The notes under the pieces are model-generated. The model ran no database searches and was not told the origin of the DNA. It saw only the letters and a list, made by a program, of their open reading frames with translations. Source: a virus. From it: 20,344 nt of DNA. Location: positions 1 to 20,344 of IMG/VR virus record IMGVR_UViG_3300021519_000096; one strand, 5' to 3'. Of this stretch, positions 14,057 through 20,344 are shown one piece after another; within the stretch, counting starts at the first letter, position 1; each line of letters starts with the position of its first letter. A program made the translations under genes and the position numbers.

Positions 14057-16012
14057 TTATGTCTTAACGAACCAAGTGAAGTTGTCACCTGGCTCCAGGG
14101 TTAGGCCATGAGCAGCTACATATTCGTCTACGGCCCGTTTCACGCCCCATTGAGGGTAGTCCACGTTATCATAATCATGGCCGCACAATAAACCACCCGC
14201 GCGAATTTTACCGGCCCACGCTTCTATGTCCGAACGACAGCCTTCGTAGCTATGGTCCGCGTCGATAAACACGAAGTCGAAAGGCCCATCCATCGCCTGC
14301 GCAGCATCCACTGATTTGGCGCGGTGGATAATCGCCCGCTCGCCAAAGGATGACACGGCTTGGCTGGTCCGCTGGAAATAGGTTTCCTGCGCTGCGTCGG
14401 TCAGATCCGCGTGATAGTCGCCCGACGCCTTAAGGCTAGGCTCATAGTCGCCCCATGAATCCACCAGATGCAGGGTCAAGTCGTGCCGGCCCGCTAGCAG
14501 GCGTTCGGACAGTTCGCCCGTGAACACGCCAATCTCTACGCCAGCGACGGGGCCGTCAGGCAGGCGGGACAGGATTTCCCGAGCCCGCATATCCACGGCG
14601 CTTTCCTCTACGCCTTCTCGCGCGATGTGGGCTAGCAGGCCGTCCCCCGCGACCGTGATGACGCCGTTGAACCGCTGGGCGTATTCGATGAAGTCCTGCG
14701 CCTGGCCGACCATCCACGGCGCGCATTTGAACGCCCGCTCGCCATAGACCACATCCATGATGGTCTCGTTGTCGTTCCACGCTTGCGGGTAGACGTGATG
14801 CTCGTCACCGAAATAACAGCTATCAATCCCAAACAGGTGAAGCGCGCGATAGCCGCTTAGTTCGGCTAGCAGCATGGCCTTCATGGCAACGGTGGTGCCA
14901 GCGCCGAGTAGGTGCACCTGACGCTCCTTCTCGTCTTTTAAAAGCTCTTCAACGCCTTCGGACTGGCAATGAAACAGCGTTACGTCATAGCCATCCAGAG
15001 CATCAAAAACGTCTGGGTCACATTGCGAGGCTATGAAATATTTAGTGCGGCTCTGGGGATTGCCGACAAACGCAACGTTCTCGGGCCTAGCGTCTATGAT
15101 GACGTGCCCGTCAGGAACAATCCCCTGGCCCACAAGATAGTCATACGCCCCATTCAGAGCCCAAACCTGCTGGCCTAACGCTTGCCGCCGGCGCAGCGTG
15201 TTGAGTTCGGTCTTAAGGGACGGCGCACCGCCCACGATGCAGACCTGGCCGTCGTGCGACTTCCAATTGAAATCAAACCATTTCAAATATCGATCACAAG
15301 CCAACCGGATATTGTCGTGAACCTTCTCCTTAGCCGTGTTGCACACCGCGTCCAGCTTGGCGCGAGTCATGCCGTTCAGCTTCCACACCATAGGCACCCA
15401 GCCGTTTGTCACTTGATGTGGCCTAGGAAGCCCGTGGAACACCACTACAGCCGCTTTGTCGGGAGATACGCCCGCAGTTACCTTGTAGCTGACAAAGGCG
15501 TCAGGCGCGATTTTCTGCCAGATGTCAGGATTGAGCTTACATTCCTCAATCCAAGCCTGATCGCCGCCAACAATTTTAGGCATCCCCGCCTTATGCCAAT
15601 CAAGCCAAATGGACTTGGTCTTGTTTGATACGCGCCAGCCCATGACGGATGACTGCAAGCCGTTGTGCCGATAAAAGTCGTTTAGAATGGCAAACTCGCC
15701 CTGGTAATCGGCTACCGCATCCAGGCGTCCGGTCAGCACCGTATCAAGGTCAAAATACAGGACGCGCTCGTCGTCCTGAAAGACGCCGGGGGCGAACAGC
15801 GCAAGCTTGTTCCACCAGCCTTCAAGGCCGGGATGCGGCAGCGGGCGCACTTCAATTTCAGGACCGTAGTCGCCAGGGCTATCGGTAAAGACCGTAAACT
15901 TCCCTGGATAGCCGGCGGGTAGATTGCGCCTGACCATATCGTTTAGGATTGTAACGTACTCTACGCCGCGTTCTTCATAGTTGTTCGCATTGATGCAGAC
16001 GACGTTTAGCAT
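14057..16012 (-). CDS. Three-domain glycosyltransferase - DUF115-like - SAM methyltransferase
   Basis: Encodes 651 residues from ATG 16012, chosen because AGAGGG precedes it at normal spacing and the product then begins with a strand (MLNVVCINANNYEERG). The frame is open up to 16111, but that extension overlaps the upstream gene and looks non-coding. Residues 1-205 are a nucleotide-sugar glycosyltransferase: VLYFDLDTVLTG gives the DxD motif at D88/D90, and VVVFHGLPRPH the late His-Gly block. Residues ~250-470 resemble DUF115/MptE-like proteins (CIVGGAPSLKTEL, WALNGAYDYLV, HLLGAGTTVAMKAMLLAEL, HLFGIDSCY). Residues ~485-651 are a class I methyltransferase: VEIGVFTGE (SAM loop), LHLVDSWG, and FDFVFIDADHSYEG. 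It lies among virion genes, so it is made late and may modify a virion protein or host glycan. Domain calls good, target unknown. Confidence 0.85.
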   Translation of the reverse strand: MLNVVCINANNYEERGVEYVTILNDMVRRNLPAGYPGKFTVFTDSPGDYGPEIEVRPLPHPGLEGWWNKLALFAPGVFQDDERVLYFDLDTVLTGRLDAVADYQGEFAILNDFYRHNGLQSSVMGWRVSNKTKSIWLDWHKAGMPKIVGGDQAWIEECKLNPDIWQKIAPDAFVSYKVTAGVSPDKAAVVVFHGLPRPHQVTNGWVPMVWKLNGMTRAKLDAVCNTAKEKVHDNIRLACDRYLKWFDFNWKSHDGQVCIVGGAPSLKTELNTLRRRQALGQQVWALNGAYDYLVGQGIVPDGHVIIDARPENVAFVGNPQSRTKYFIASQCDPDVFDALDGYDVTLFHCQSEGVEELLKDEKERQVHLLGAGTTVAMKAMLLAELSGYRALHLFGIDSCYFGDEHHVYPQAWNDNETIMDVVYGERAFKCAPWMVGQAQDFIEYAQRFNGVITVAGDGLLAHIAREGVEESAVDMRAREILSRLPDGPVAGVEIGVFTGELSERLLAGRHDLTLHLVDSWGDYEPSLKASGDYHADLTDAAQETYFQRTSQAVSSFGERAIIHRAKSVDAAQAMDGPFDFVFIDADHSYEGCRSDIEAWAGKIRAGGLLCGHDYDNVDYPQWGVKRAVDEYVAAHGLTLEPGDNFTWFVKT

Positions 16013-16068
16013 TTTCCCTCTGGTGGAATCTGCACCTCCCCCGAAGGGGAGGCACAGGGTCGAAAGGC

Positions 16069-16611
16069 TTAGGTAGTCGGACCTTGGAAATGCGGACGGT
16101 CCATCGAGCACACCACGGTAGAAGTCGTGGAGGTCACGGTGGCCAGGTTCGCAGAGGCGAGGCCGAGGATGTTCTTGCCAGCGGCCGAGGTCTGCATCAG
16201 GCGACCAGTGGTGGCCGATTGATACATGCGACGGGTGCCAGCCGGATCGACCTTCACGGCGGACTTCTTGACGACCGCGAGGCCGCCAATCTGATACCAG
16301 CCGAAAAGACCCGCCGTGCAGGCCGACATCGCCACAGCCACCGGCTGCGAGAGGTTGGCCGTGTTCGGGCTCAGGGCAGTCTGCCAGGTAGTCGGGCTAT
16401 AGGTAACAACGTTACCGATAACCGTGCTGGCAACGCCCAGGAGAAGGATAAATTCACCTTCTCCATAGGTCGGGTCAAACGCCCGAGCGACCATACCGAG
16501 AACGTTCGGCGGGGTCGGGATAGCGGAGGAGCCGTTCGCCATCGTGACACCCGAGTCGGTGTTCGCGATCTGCAACAGGCCCAGCTTGGGTTCGTCAAAA
16601 GTATAAGCCAT
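16069..16611 (-). CDS. Small virion protein, probable head decoration protein
   Basis: Encodes 180 residues. A strong AAGGAGG lies eight bases before ATG 16611, indicating high expression. The protein is Ala/Gly/Ser/Thr-rich and low in charge, with an N-terminal MAYTFDEPKLGLLQIANTDS and a beta-rich body (EGEFILLLGVASTVIGNVVT, LFGWYQIGGLAVVKKSAVKV). It follows the major capsid gene directly, with only the stem-loop and the binding site between, a usual place for a decoration or cement protein. A resemblance to a class of small proteins downstream of podophage capsid genes is noted, but no fold motif proves it. Confidence 0.72.
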   Translation of the reverse strand: MAYTFDEPKLGLLQIANTDSGVTMANGSSAIPTPPNVLGMVARAFDPTYGEGEFILLLGVASTVIGNVVTYSPTTWQTALSPNTANLSQPVAVAMSACTAGLFGWYQIGGLAVVKKSAVKVDPAGTRRMYQSATTGRLMQTSAAGKNILGLASANLATVTSTTSTVVCSMDRPHFQGPTT

Positions 16612-16647
16612 CTTAATGGCCTCCTTATCTATTAAGCGCCAGCTCTA

Positions 16648-16664
16648 TACTTGCACCGCAAGTA
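16648..16664 (-). other. Short perfect stem-loop after the capsid stop codon
   Basis: TACTTGC and GCAAGTA form a perfect 7-base-pair stem with a 3-base loop, starting one base beyond the capsid stop codon. No T-run follows on the minus strand, so it is not a standard intrinsic terminator. It could stabilise the capsid mRNA 3' end, be a processing site, or partly attenuate transcription into the next gene. It may also be chance. Confidence 0.4.
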
Positions 16665-16665
16665 A

Positions 16666-18485
16666 TCAAGCAATCAAAACTCCCTGGAACTGAGAGCCCG
16701 AGCAGGTCATATTGCCCGCCCAGCCAATCAGTTTCACAATGGCGTCTTGGTTGACCGATTGGCGCTCGCCACCAATGGGGACAAAGTTCCGATCAACGTG
16801 CGGGCGGAAGAACAGGTACTTGGTGTTCAGGAACCACATGTGGTTCGCCGTAGCCGCAGCACCGATACCACCGTCAAGCACGACGTCGGAAGCCATACCG
16901 GCCCCGTAGTACTTCAGCGAGGCGAAGCCAGCGCCGGCCATGCTCGAACCGGAGTCCGAGATACGCTGGATGGCTTGCAGGGACTGAAGGTACAGGCGGT
17001 AGTAGTTGTTGTCCGCCACGATCAGATCCGGCTTGTCCGTACCACGGATAAGCTGAACCGCCAGAGCATCCATGTACTGCTGGATGTTGGAAGCCGTGAC
17101 CGCCGCGCCGCCGTTCGTGACACCCGAATACGCAATCGACTGCCAGAAGGAGAACGAGGCGCGGTTGATGCCGCCGTAGGTGCCCGAGGACGGAGCGTCC
17201 GGAACCGCAGCGGCGAGGCCGGTAATGTTCTTACCGCTGTTGCCGGTGCCGTCCAGATAGATGTCGCCGCCGATGCGATTGGCCAGTTGGGCCTCCGCAA
17301 CAGCCATACGCCCATCCAGCAGGTCAATGATGGCTTCCTTGCCCGAGTTCTGGATCATCTCCAGGCCCGAGATAGTCACCGCCGAAGCGTACTGCGTGAT
17401 GGAGAACTGAGCCGCCGAGATAGGCGAGTTCTGCGACACGTTAATCACTTCATAGCCGGAATAGCTATTGGTGTTGTTCGTGGTCGAGTCGTTGTACATG
17501 ATTTCTTGCAAAATCACGTTACCGCCGGAGAACGTCTTGACGTTTCCACGGTCCTTCAGACGCCGAAGAAGGGCGTTGTTGTTCTGAACGTTGTCGGCCA
17601 GCTCACCACTACGGCTTTGGATGTTCGTCAATCTGTTATCGCGTGGGCTCTTTATCCCTCGCTTCTGCATGTTCGACCATGCAGTTCGGACTATCTCATC
17701 ACGCCCGTTTAGGCGTGCAGCGCGCTCGTGGGCCTTTACCGTCCGGTCTGGACTCCATGACCTAGTCTCTGAACCTTCAGCGCATTCCTGCGCCGCTTGG
17801 CTGCGGATTGCCGTATCCCGGTTTTCCCGCAATTCACGCTGTTTTACATCGCCTCGAAGTGCTATAATGTCTGTATGGCCAAAATCCCCTTCGAGAGCAA
17901 AATCTGCCCTGCCTGCGGCGAGCGCAAGCTGCGGAGCGAATATTACAAGAAGGGCGACGCCGTAAGCCACAAATGCAAGCCGTGCTCCCTGGCGGACAGT
18001 CGCCAGCGCGCCGCGCTTTATTTTGGAAAGTACCGCAACTACCAGAACGATTGGCGCAAGGAACGCTACGCCAAGGATGCGGAGTACCGCGAGAAGGTCG
18101 CGGCCCAAAAGAAAGCGCGTTACGAATTGCATAAAGACGCCCTGGGCGAAGCCAGAAGGCTTCGATGGGCTACAGATCCCCTGTGCCCGGCAAGATTGAA
18201 CTTCCGGTACAAAGACGTGAAGGACCGCACGCCGAAGTGGGTTGACCGTAAGGCTTTGTTGGCCATCTACGCGTCGTGCCCCAAAGGCATGGAAGTCGAT
18301 CATATCATCCCACTGAAGGGATTGATCGATGGGCGTCCTGTGAGCGGGTTGCATGTCCCTTGGAACCTTCAGTATTTGACCACTGAAAAAAACCGAAAGA
18401 AGCACAACCGGATTTCGGAAAAAGACATCGTTACACAATCCAGTTAAGCGATGATGTCGCTGATCGAGCTATTGGCAAAGGCCAT
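16666..18485 (-). CDS. Major capsid protein, gene split by a group I intron
   Basis: Exon 1 is 18447-18485 (13 codons, MAFANSSISDIIA), and without splicing is followed at once by TAA. Exon 2 is 16666-17628 and begins TNIQSRSGELADNVQNNNAL. Joined, they give 333 residues with an unbroken N-terminus SDIIATNIQSRSGELADN. This matches the start of a podophage capsid family (…SDIIATTI-SRS…) with the pattern NVQNNNALLRRLKDRGNVK, SGYEVINVS and ISGLEMIQNSGKEAIIDLL. The body fits an HK97-type fold capsid of that family, ending SQFQGVLIA. AGGAG lies six bases before ATG 18485, and the scaffold gene is directly upstream. A readable frame continues from exon 2 into the intron as far as 18438, but it encodes non-capsid sequence and has no proper start. 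Intron junctions are inferred from frame and homology. Confidence 0.88.
17629..18446 (-). ncRNA. Group I self-splicing intron (818 bases) in the capsid gene
   Basis: The 5' exon ends in U and the intron ends in G, as group I introns require. Core helices pair by eye on the minus strand: P3 CAGCGTG (17841-17835) with CGCGCTG (17724-17718); P4 TTGCGG (17832-17827) with CCGCAG (17806-17801); a P5 CCG/CGG between them; a P6-like GCGCA-GGAA-TGCGC hairpin; P7 GACTA in TTCAGAGACTA (17773-17763) with TAGTC (17693-17689); P8 CACGCC/GGCGTG (17717-17700); P9 CTGCATG/CATGCAG (17684-17665). Extra sequence between P7 and P3' suggests subgroup IA. The first ~570 bases are occupied, on the other strand, by an HNH gene. 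A P1 pairing between exon 1 and AACGATG is possible but has a C-A mismatch and a U-A instead of the usual U-G, so the exact 5' site should be confirmed. Confidence 0.87.
17863..17868 (+). promoter_or_regulatory. Consensus -10 box for the intron-borne HNH gene
   Basis: A perfect TATAAT lies six bases before ATG 17875 on the plus strand. A usual -10 to +1 distance would place the first transcribed base at or next to the A of the ATG, predicting a leaderless mRNA. There is no Shine-Dalgarno sequence between box and start, in agreement. A -35 element is weak: TTTACA at 17843-17848 has only 14 bases of spacing. The box lies inside the intron between its 5' domain and P3. Confidence 0.5.
17875..18447 (+). 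CDS. HNH homing endonuclease, antisense inside the capsid intron
   Basis: Encodes 190 residues from ATG 17875. The frame is open from an ATG at 17797, but the extra 26 residues overlap the ribozyme core and lack protein character, while MAKIPFESKICPACGERK is a natural start. C11, C14, C34 and C37 form a CxxC...CxxC zinc-binding domain. Residues ~45-105 are basic and helical, likely DNA-contacting. The HNH site is at the C-terminus: VDHIIPLKG with D142/H143, N164 in VPWNLQYLT, and the ENRKKHN helix (N173, H177). The gene runs opposite to the capsid gene and intron, and its stop codon (18445-18447) includes the last base of capsid exon 1. It presumably cuts intronless capsid alleles to spread the intron. 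HNH call strong; homing activity inferred. Confidence 0.9.
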   Translation: MAKIPFESKICPACGERKLRSEYYKKGDAVSHKCKPCSLADSRQRAALYFGKYRNYQNDWRKERYAKDAEYREKVAAQKKARYELHKDALGEARRLRWATDPLCPARLNFRYKDVKDRTPKWVDRKALLAIYASCPKGMEVDHIIPLKGLIDGRPVSGLHVPWNLQYLTTEKNRKKHNRISEKDIVTQSS

Positions 18486-18501
18486 TTGAAGCTCCTTTCA
18501 A
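18486..18501 (-). promoter_or_regulatory. Capsid ribosome binding site in a small hairpin loop
   Basis: TTGAA and TTCAA can pair as a 5-base-pair stem with AGGAGC in the six-base loop, directly before the capsid ATG at 18485. The Shine-Dalgarno sequence would be exposed in the loop. Because the first exon is only 39 bases, this signal sits about 55 bases before the intron. The stem is AT-rich and weak, so a functional role is uncertain. Confidence 0.4.
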
Positions 18502-18507
18502 GGGTCA

Positions 18508-19458
18508 TCAAAAACGCTCGTTAATGTTGTCGAGTTGTTCGAGCAACATCGAGCGCCTGTCTTGCGCCTTGGTCGGGGTGCGAACTCCGGGTGTAGAGCT
18601 ACGAACGCTTACCGCAGCAGCCTTAGCGGCCTTGGCAGCCTTATCGGCCGCCTCCCTCTTAGCCGCTTCAGCCTGGGCTTGTCGGCCTTGGGCGATGCGG
18701 TCAAAGATCGTGTCGTTAAGGCGTGTTGCCTTTTCGTAGGCGTCTTCAAGGTTGGACGCGACACCACTGTTCAGAAGCTGAATCATGGTGGGGCGCACTT
18801 CCTCGAAGTGTTCCGCCTTCTTGGCAAACGCGCTGATTTCAGCCTCAAGGATTTGGTTTTGAGCCGCCTCCTGCTGCTGCTTCCAGCCTACGACCTCGCC
18901 ACGAACATTATTCAGTTCGTTTTGCAGGGCGTAAATCGTGGGATTGACGAATTCGCCCTGTGAGGCTGTGTCCGCTTCGCCCAGATTGATGCCGTACTGC
19001 GCTGCAAGCTGGGCCAGGTAGGCCACCTTCTGCTGCTGCGGCAAGGTACGGAGGTTGTGGTCGGTCTGCATCAGGGCCTGCACGGCAGACGCTGGGTCAA
19101 TGCCCAAGCCCTGAATGGTGGTCATGTAAGGCTCAACGGCCTTTTGCATCCTCTCGGCGTATTCAGCCTTGCCCAGAAGCGGCTGCACCCCGGCGCGCAT
19201 TTCGTCCTCGCGCTGCCAGACGTACTTGCGGAAGTCAGGATCCGCTGTAGACCACTTCTCCTTGTACTCGCTTTTCCAGCTAGACGGCGGCCGGCTCCAG
19301 ACGGGTTCTTCCTCTGCTTCGGGCGCGGCCTCGGCCGGGGCTTCGGTCTTGGCGGGCTCAGGCGCAGGGGCGGCCTCCACGCTGTCGAACTGCTGCGCCA
19401 GCAGTTCCTTGCGGTCTACGGTAGCTTCTTCAGGAGCGATTGACTCTTGGGTGTCCAC
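18508..19458 (-). CDS. Capsid scaffold protein
   Basis: GTG 19458 is chosen as start because AAAGGA ends six bases before it; the in-frame TTG at 19464 abuts that sequence and is too close. The product has about 316 residues. The N-terminal ~55 residues are acidic and Ala/Pro/Glu-rich and probably disordered. SRPPSSWKSEYKEKWSTADP (about 55-75) is a typical podophage scaffold block. Residues ~95-260 are helical with likely coiled coils (YALQNELNNVRGEVVGWKQQ), and the end is Ala/Lys-rich followed by LLEQLDNINERF, a plausible capsid-binding tail. It sits directly upstream of the capsid gene, the usual order. It would form the internal core for procapsid assembly and be removed later. Confidence 0.85.
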   Translation of the reverse strand: MDTQESIAPEEATVDRKELLAQQFDSVEAAPAPEPAKTEAPAEAAPEAEEEPVWSRPPSSWKSEYKEKWSTADPDFRKYVWQREDEMRAGVQPLLGKAEYAERMQKAVEPYMTTIQGLGIDPASAVQALMQTDHNLRTLPQQQKVAYLAQLAAQYGINLGEADTASQGEFVNPTIYALQNELNNVRGEVVGWKQQQEAAQNQILEAEISAFAKKAEHFEEVRPTMIQLLNSGVASNLEDAYEKATRLNDTIFDRIAQGRQAQAEAAKREAADKAAKAAKAAAVSVRSSTPGVRTPTKAQDRRSMLLEQLDNINERF

Positions 19459-19468
19459 GTTCAATCCT

Positions 19469-19816
19469 TTAAGAGCGTCGAAGGTCTTTGAGAATGCGGT
19501 TAGCTTCTCGGTCGCTCATGTCTCCCAAGCGCCGCGCAATGGATTCTCTACGAGAAGACTGCGCCGGTGCGACCCTAGTCTCCATCTTTTCATTGCCGAT
19601 TTCAATGCAGCCATGCCGCTTCAGCAATTCGCGATGCTCTGACCGGCTCGTAATCATCCGGCCATCAATCATGTTCTGGTATGGCTGGATGTCAGGAACA
19701 ACGTAATAGCCCGCCTTTTGAGCGGGGGATTCGTCTTCTCTCATGAAGACGACTTCATCGTCCTGAACCTCGGCCACTAAGCCCTTGTTGTCGTAGATGG
19801 CGCGGTACCGGCTCAT
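19469..19816 (-). CDS. Small conserved phage protein upstream of scaffold
   Basis: Encodes 115 residues; ATG 19816 overlaps the upstream stop by four bases (ATGA). The segment YYVVPDIQPYQNMIDGRMIT followed by SRSEHRELLKRHGCIEIGNE resembles a small protein I have seen between portal and scaffold genes in other phages. It reads like a short strand region plus a helix-turn, possibly nucleic-acid or protein binding. The C-terminus is Arg-rich and charged (SRRESIARRLGDMSDREANR). No function is established. It probably takes part in head assembly given its neighbours. Confidence 0.72.
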   Translation of the reverse strand: MSRYRAIYDNKGLVAEVQDDEVVFMREDESPAQKAGYYVVPDIQPYQNMIDGRMITSRSEHRELLKRHGCIEIGNEKMETRVAPAQSSRRESIARRLGDMSDREANRILKDLRRS

Positions 19817-20184
19817 ATCAAAAGCAACACTTCCTCATCATCCAATTCCAGATATGCGGCCCATAATTGCTCCGCTCTATCCAAATTGGCAAGCAGCTTG
19901 TCAAAATCTATAGCCGGGGCGGAATTGGGTAATGCGGGCTTCGCATCTTCCCCCATGACTGCTTCGGTGATTTCCTGAACAAGTTCAGGGCGTCCCTCGA
20001 CCAGATGCTCGTAAGCCTGGATGATTTGGGCTTTGCGGAGCCGCGCCTTCTCGGTGTCTTCGTCAAAGCGTTTCTTGAGCCGCTTATCTTGATGGAACTT
20101 TCCATCGTGCATATCCGCCGGAATAATTTGGATTTGCGAGGCTTGAAACGCATTGTTTTGAAAGGCATCAACTTGAAATGCCAT
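19813..20184 (-). CDS. 123-residue protein of unknown function
   Basis: ATG 20184 has AAGGA eight bases upstream. The N-terminus contains a short repeated phrase (FQVDAFQNNAFQASQIQI) seen at the start of other phage head-region proteins. A highly charged helix follows (KRLKKRFDEDTEKARLRKAQ, about residues 34-53), and the rest is helical and acidic (FDKLLANLDRAEQLWAAYLE), ending in LLLI. Likely helical and able to bind a partner, but no known domain is recognised. It is translationally coupled to the next gene. Confidence 0.65.
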   Translation of the reverse strand: MAFQVDAFQNNAFQASQIQIIPADMHDGKFHQDKRLKKRFDEDTEKARLRKAQIIQAYEHLVEGRPELVQEITEAVMGEDAKPALPNSAPAIDFDKLLANLDRAEQLWAAYLELDDEEVLLLI

Positions 20185-20195
20185 TGCTCAATTCC

Positions 20196-20344
20196 TTAAC
20201 TGACAACAAAGTTAGCGTTGGAATTGAAAGTGTGAATCGTGTAGCTGCCTGAGGTGGTGATGGTCCCGCCTGTGCAGGAAGCCGTGCCAGTCAGGTAGCG
20301 GATGATGACGACGCCAGTGCCGCCCGCGCCGCCGGGGTAAAATC
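20196..20344 (-). CDS. Glycine-rich phage protein, C-terminal fragment cut by window
   Basis: The frame is open from the right edge to TAA at 20196-20198, giving the last 48 residues. They begin FYPGGAGGTGVVIIRYLTGT and end NSNANFVVS. The GGAGGTGVVIIRY block is the closing motif of glycine-rich domains found in phage tail fibres, spikes and surface adhesins. The 5' part and true size lie outside the window. Its place upstream of the scaffold genes, in the head-gene region, is unusual for a fibre-type protein. Coding is supported by the following ribosome binding site for the next gene. Confidence 0.62.
   Translation of the reverse strand, partial: FYPGGAGGTGVVIIRYLTGTASCTGGTITTSGSYTIHTFNSNANFVVS

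Noticed and set aside
16013-16111. 33-residue N-terminal extension of the glycosyltransferase-methyltransferase.
   Set aside because: It overlaps the end of the upstream virion gene, lacks a ribosome binding site, and the glycosyltransferase fold begins at MLNVVCIN from ATG 16012, which has AGAGGG upstream.
16648-16664. Intrinsic terminator after the capsid gene.
   Set aside because: The 7-base-pair stem is perfect but no T-run follows on the minus strand, so it was kept only as a stem-loop of unknown use.
16747-17712. Long plus-strand frame (321 residues) opposite the capsid gene.
   Set aside because: Arg/Val/Asp-rich composition typical of the reverse strand of a GC-rich gene, with no start signal or domain.
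17797-17874. N-terminal extension of the HNH protein from ATG 17797.
   Set aside because: The extension overlaps ribozyme helices P3-P5, has no ribosome binding site, and lies upstream of the -10 box; ATG 17875 precedes the zinc-binding domain naturally.
16666-18438. A 590-residue minus-strand frame covering capsid exon 2 plus most of the intron, from an ATG at 18438.
   Set aside because: Its first ~270 residues are not capsid-like, they cover the ribozyme core and the antisense HNH gene, and the true capsid start with a good ribosome binding site is at 18485 in another frame.
17629-18447. An intein or a simple gene insertion instead of an intron.
   Set aside because: The insert is not in frame with exon 1 (TAA follows at once) and the HNH gene is on the other strand, excluding an intein. 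The core helices P3-P9 and the U/G splice borders support a group I intron over plain disruption.
1-20344. tRNA, rRNA, CRISPR array, insertion sequence or integrase/attachment site.
   Set aside because: No cloverleaf, direct spaced repeats, transposase or recombinase motifs were seen on either strand.

Overview
The window is part of the genome of a tailed bacteriophage (or prophage) with short-tail (podovirus-like) architecture. The evidence is a long, tightly packed late operon on the minus strand with recognisable scaffold, major capsid, tail adaptor, P22 gp10-like tail nozzle, large ejection-type proteins, tail fibre and endolysin genes. Most of the DNA is GC-rich with NNC/NNG codons, which fits a GC-rich bacterial host. 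The M15-type lysin and the gene set suggest a Gram-negative, probably proteobacterial, host, but the sequence does not fix it. No integrase, repressor, tRNA or CRISPR array is visible, so lytic or temperate lifestyle is undecided. Portal and terminase genes are not in the window.

Layout. Bases 1-1956 (+ strand) hold the end of a DNA-metabolism operon: a PD-(D/E)XK exonuclease-like gene cut by the window edge, an AT-rich gene of unknown function, and a small resolvase-like PD-(D/E)XK nuclease. It converges on the late operon with an 11-base overlap of coding ends and no visible terminator. The minus-strand operon reads right to left: a glycine-rich protein (cut by the right edge), two small proteins, scaffold, major capsid protein, a small Ser/Thr-rich virion protein, a large glycosyltransferase/methyltransferase, a second small virion protein, a 188-residue protein, tail adaptor, tail nozzle, an acetyltransferase, three large ejection/tail proteins (one with an S74 chaperone tail, one with an M15 peptidase), tail fibre, tail-fibre accessory protein, and a lysis cassette of small membrane proteins plus an M15 endolysin. 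Most genes overlap by 1-4 bases (ATGA, GTGA, TAATG, TGATG), which points to translational coupling.

The most notable structure is in the major capsid gene. After 13 codons the reading frame is broken by an 818-base group I intron (17629-18446, minus). Its core helices P3, P4, P5, P7, P8 and P9 can be paired by eye. The intron carries an HNH endonuclease gene on the opposite strand to the capsid and the ribozyme. That gene has a consensus -10 box six bases upstream of its ATG, so its mRNA may be leaderless, and its stop codon overlaps the 5' splice junction. The second notable gene encodes a three-domain protein (nucleotide-sugar glycosyltransferase, DUF115-like middle domain, class I SAM methyltransferase) in the middle of the virion genes. 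It could glycosylate and methylate a virion protein or a host glycan.

All functional calls come from reading motifs and gene order by eye; no database search was run.
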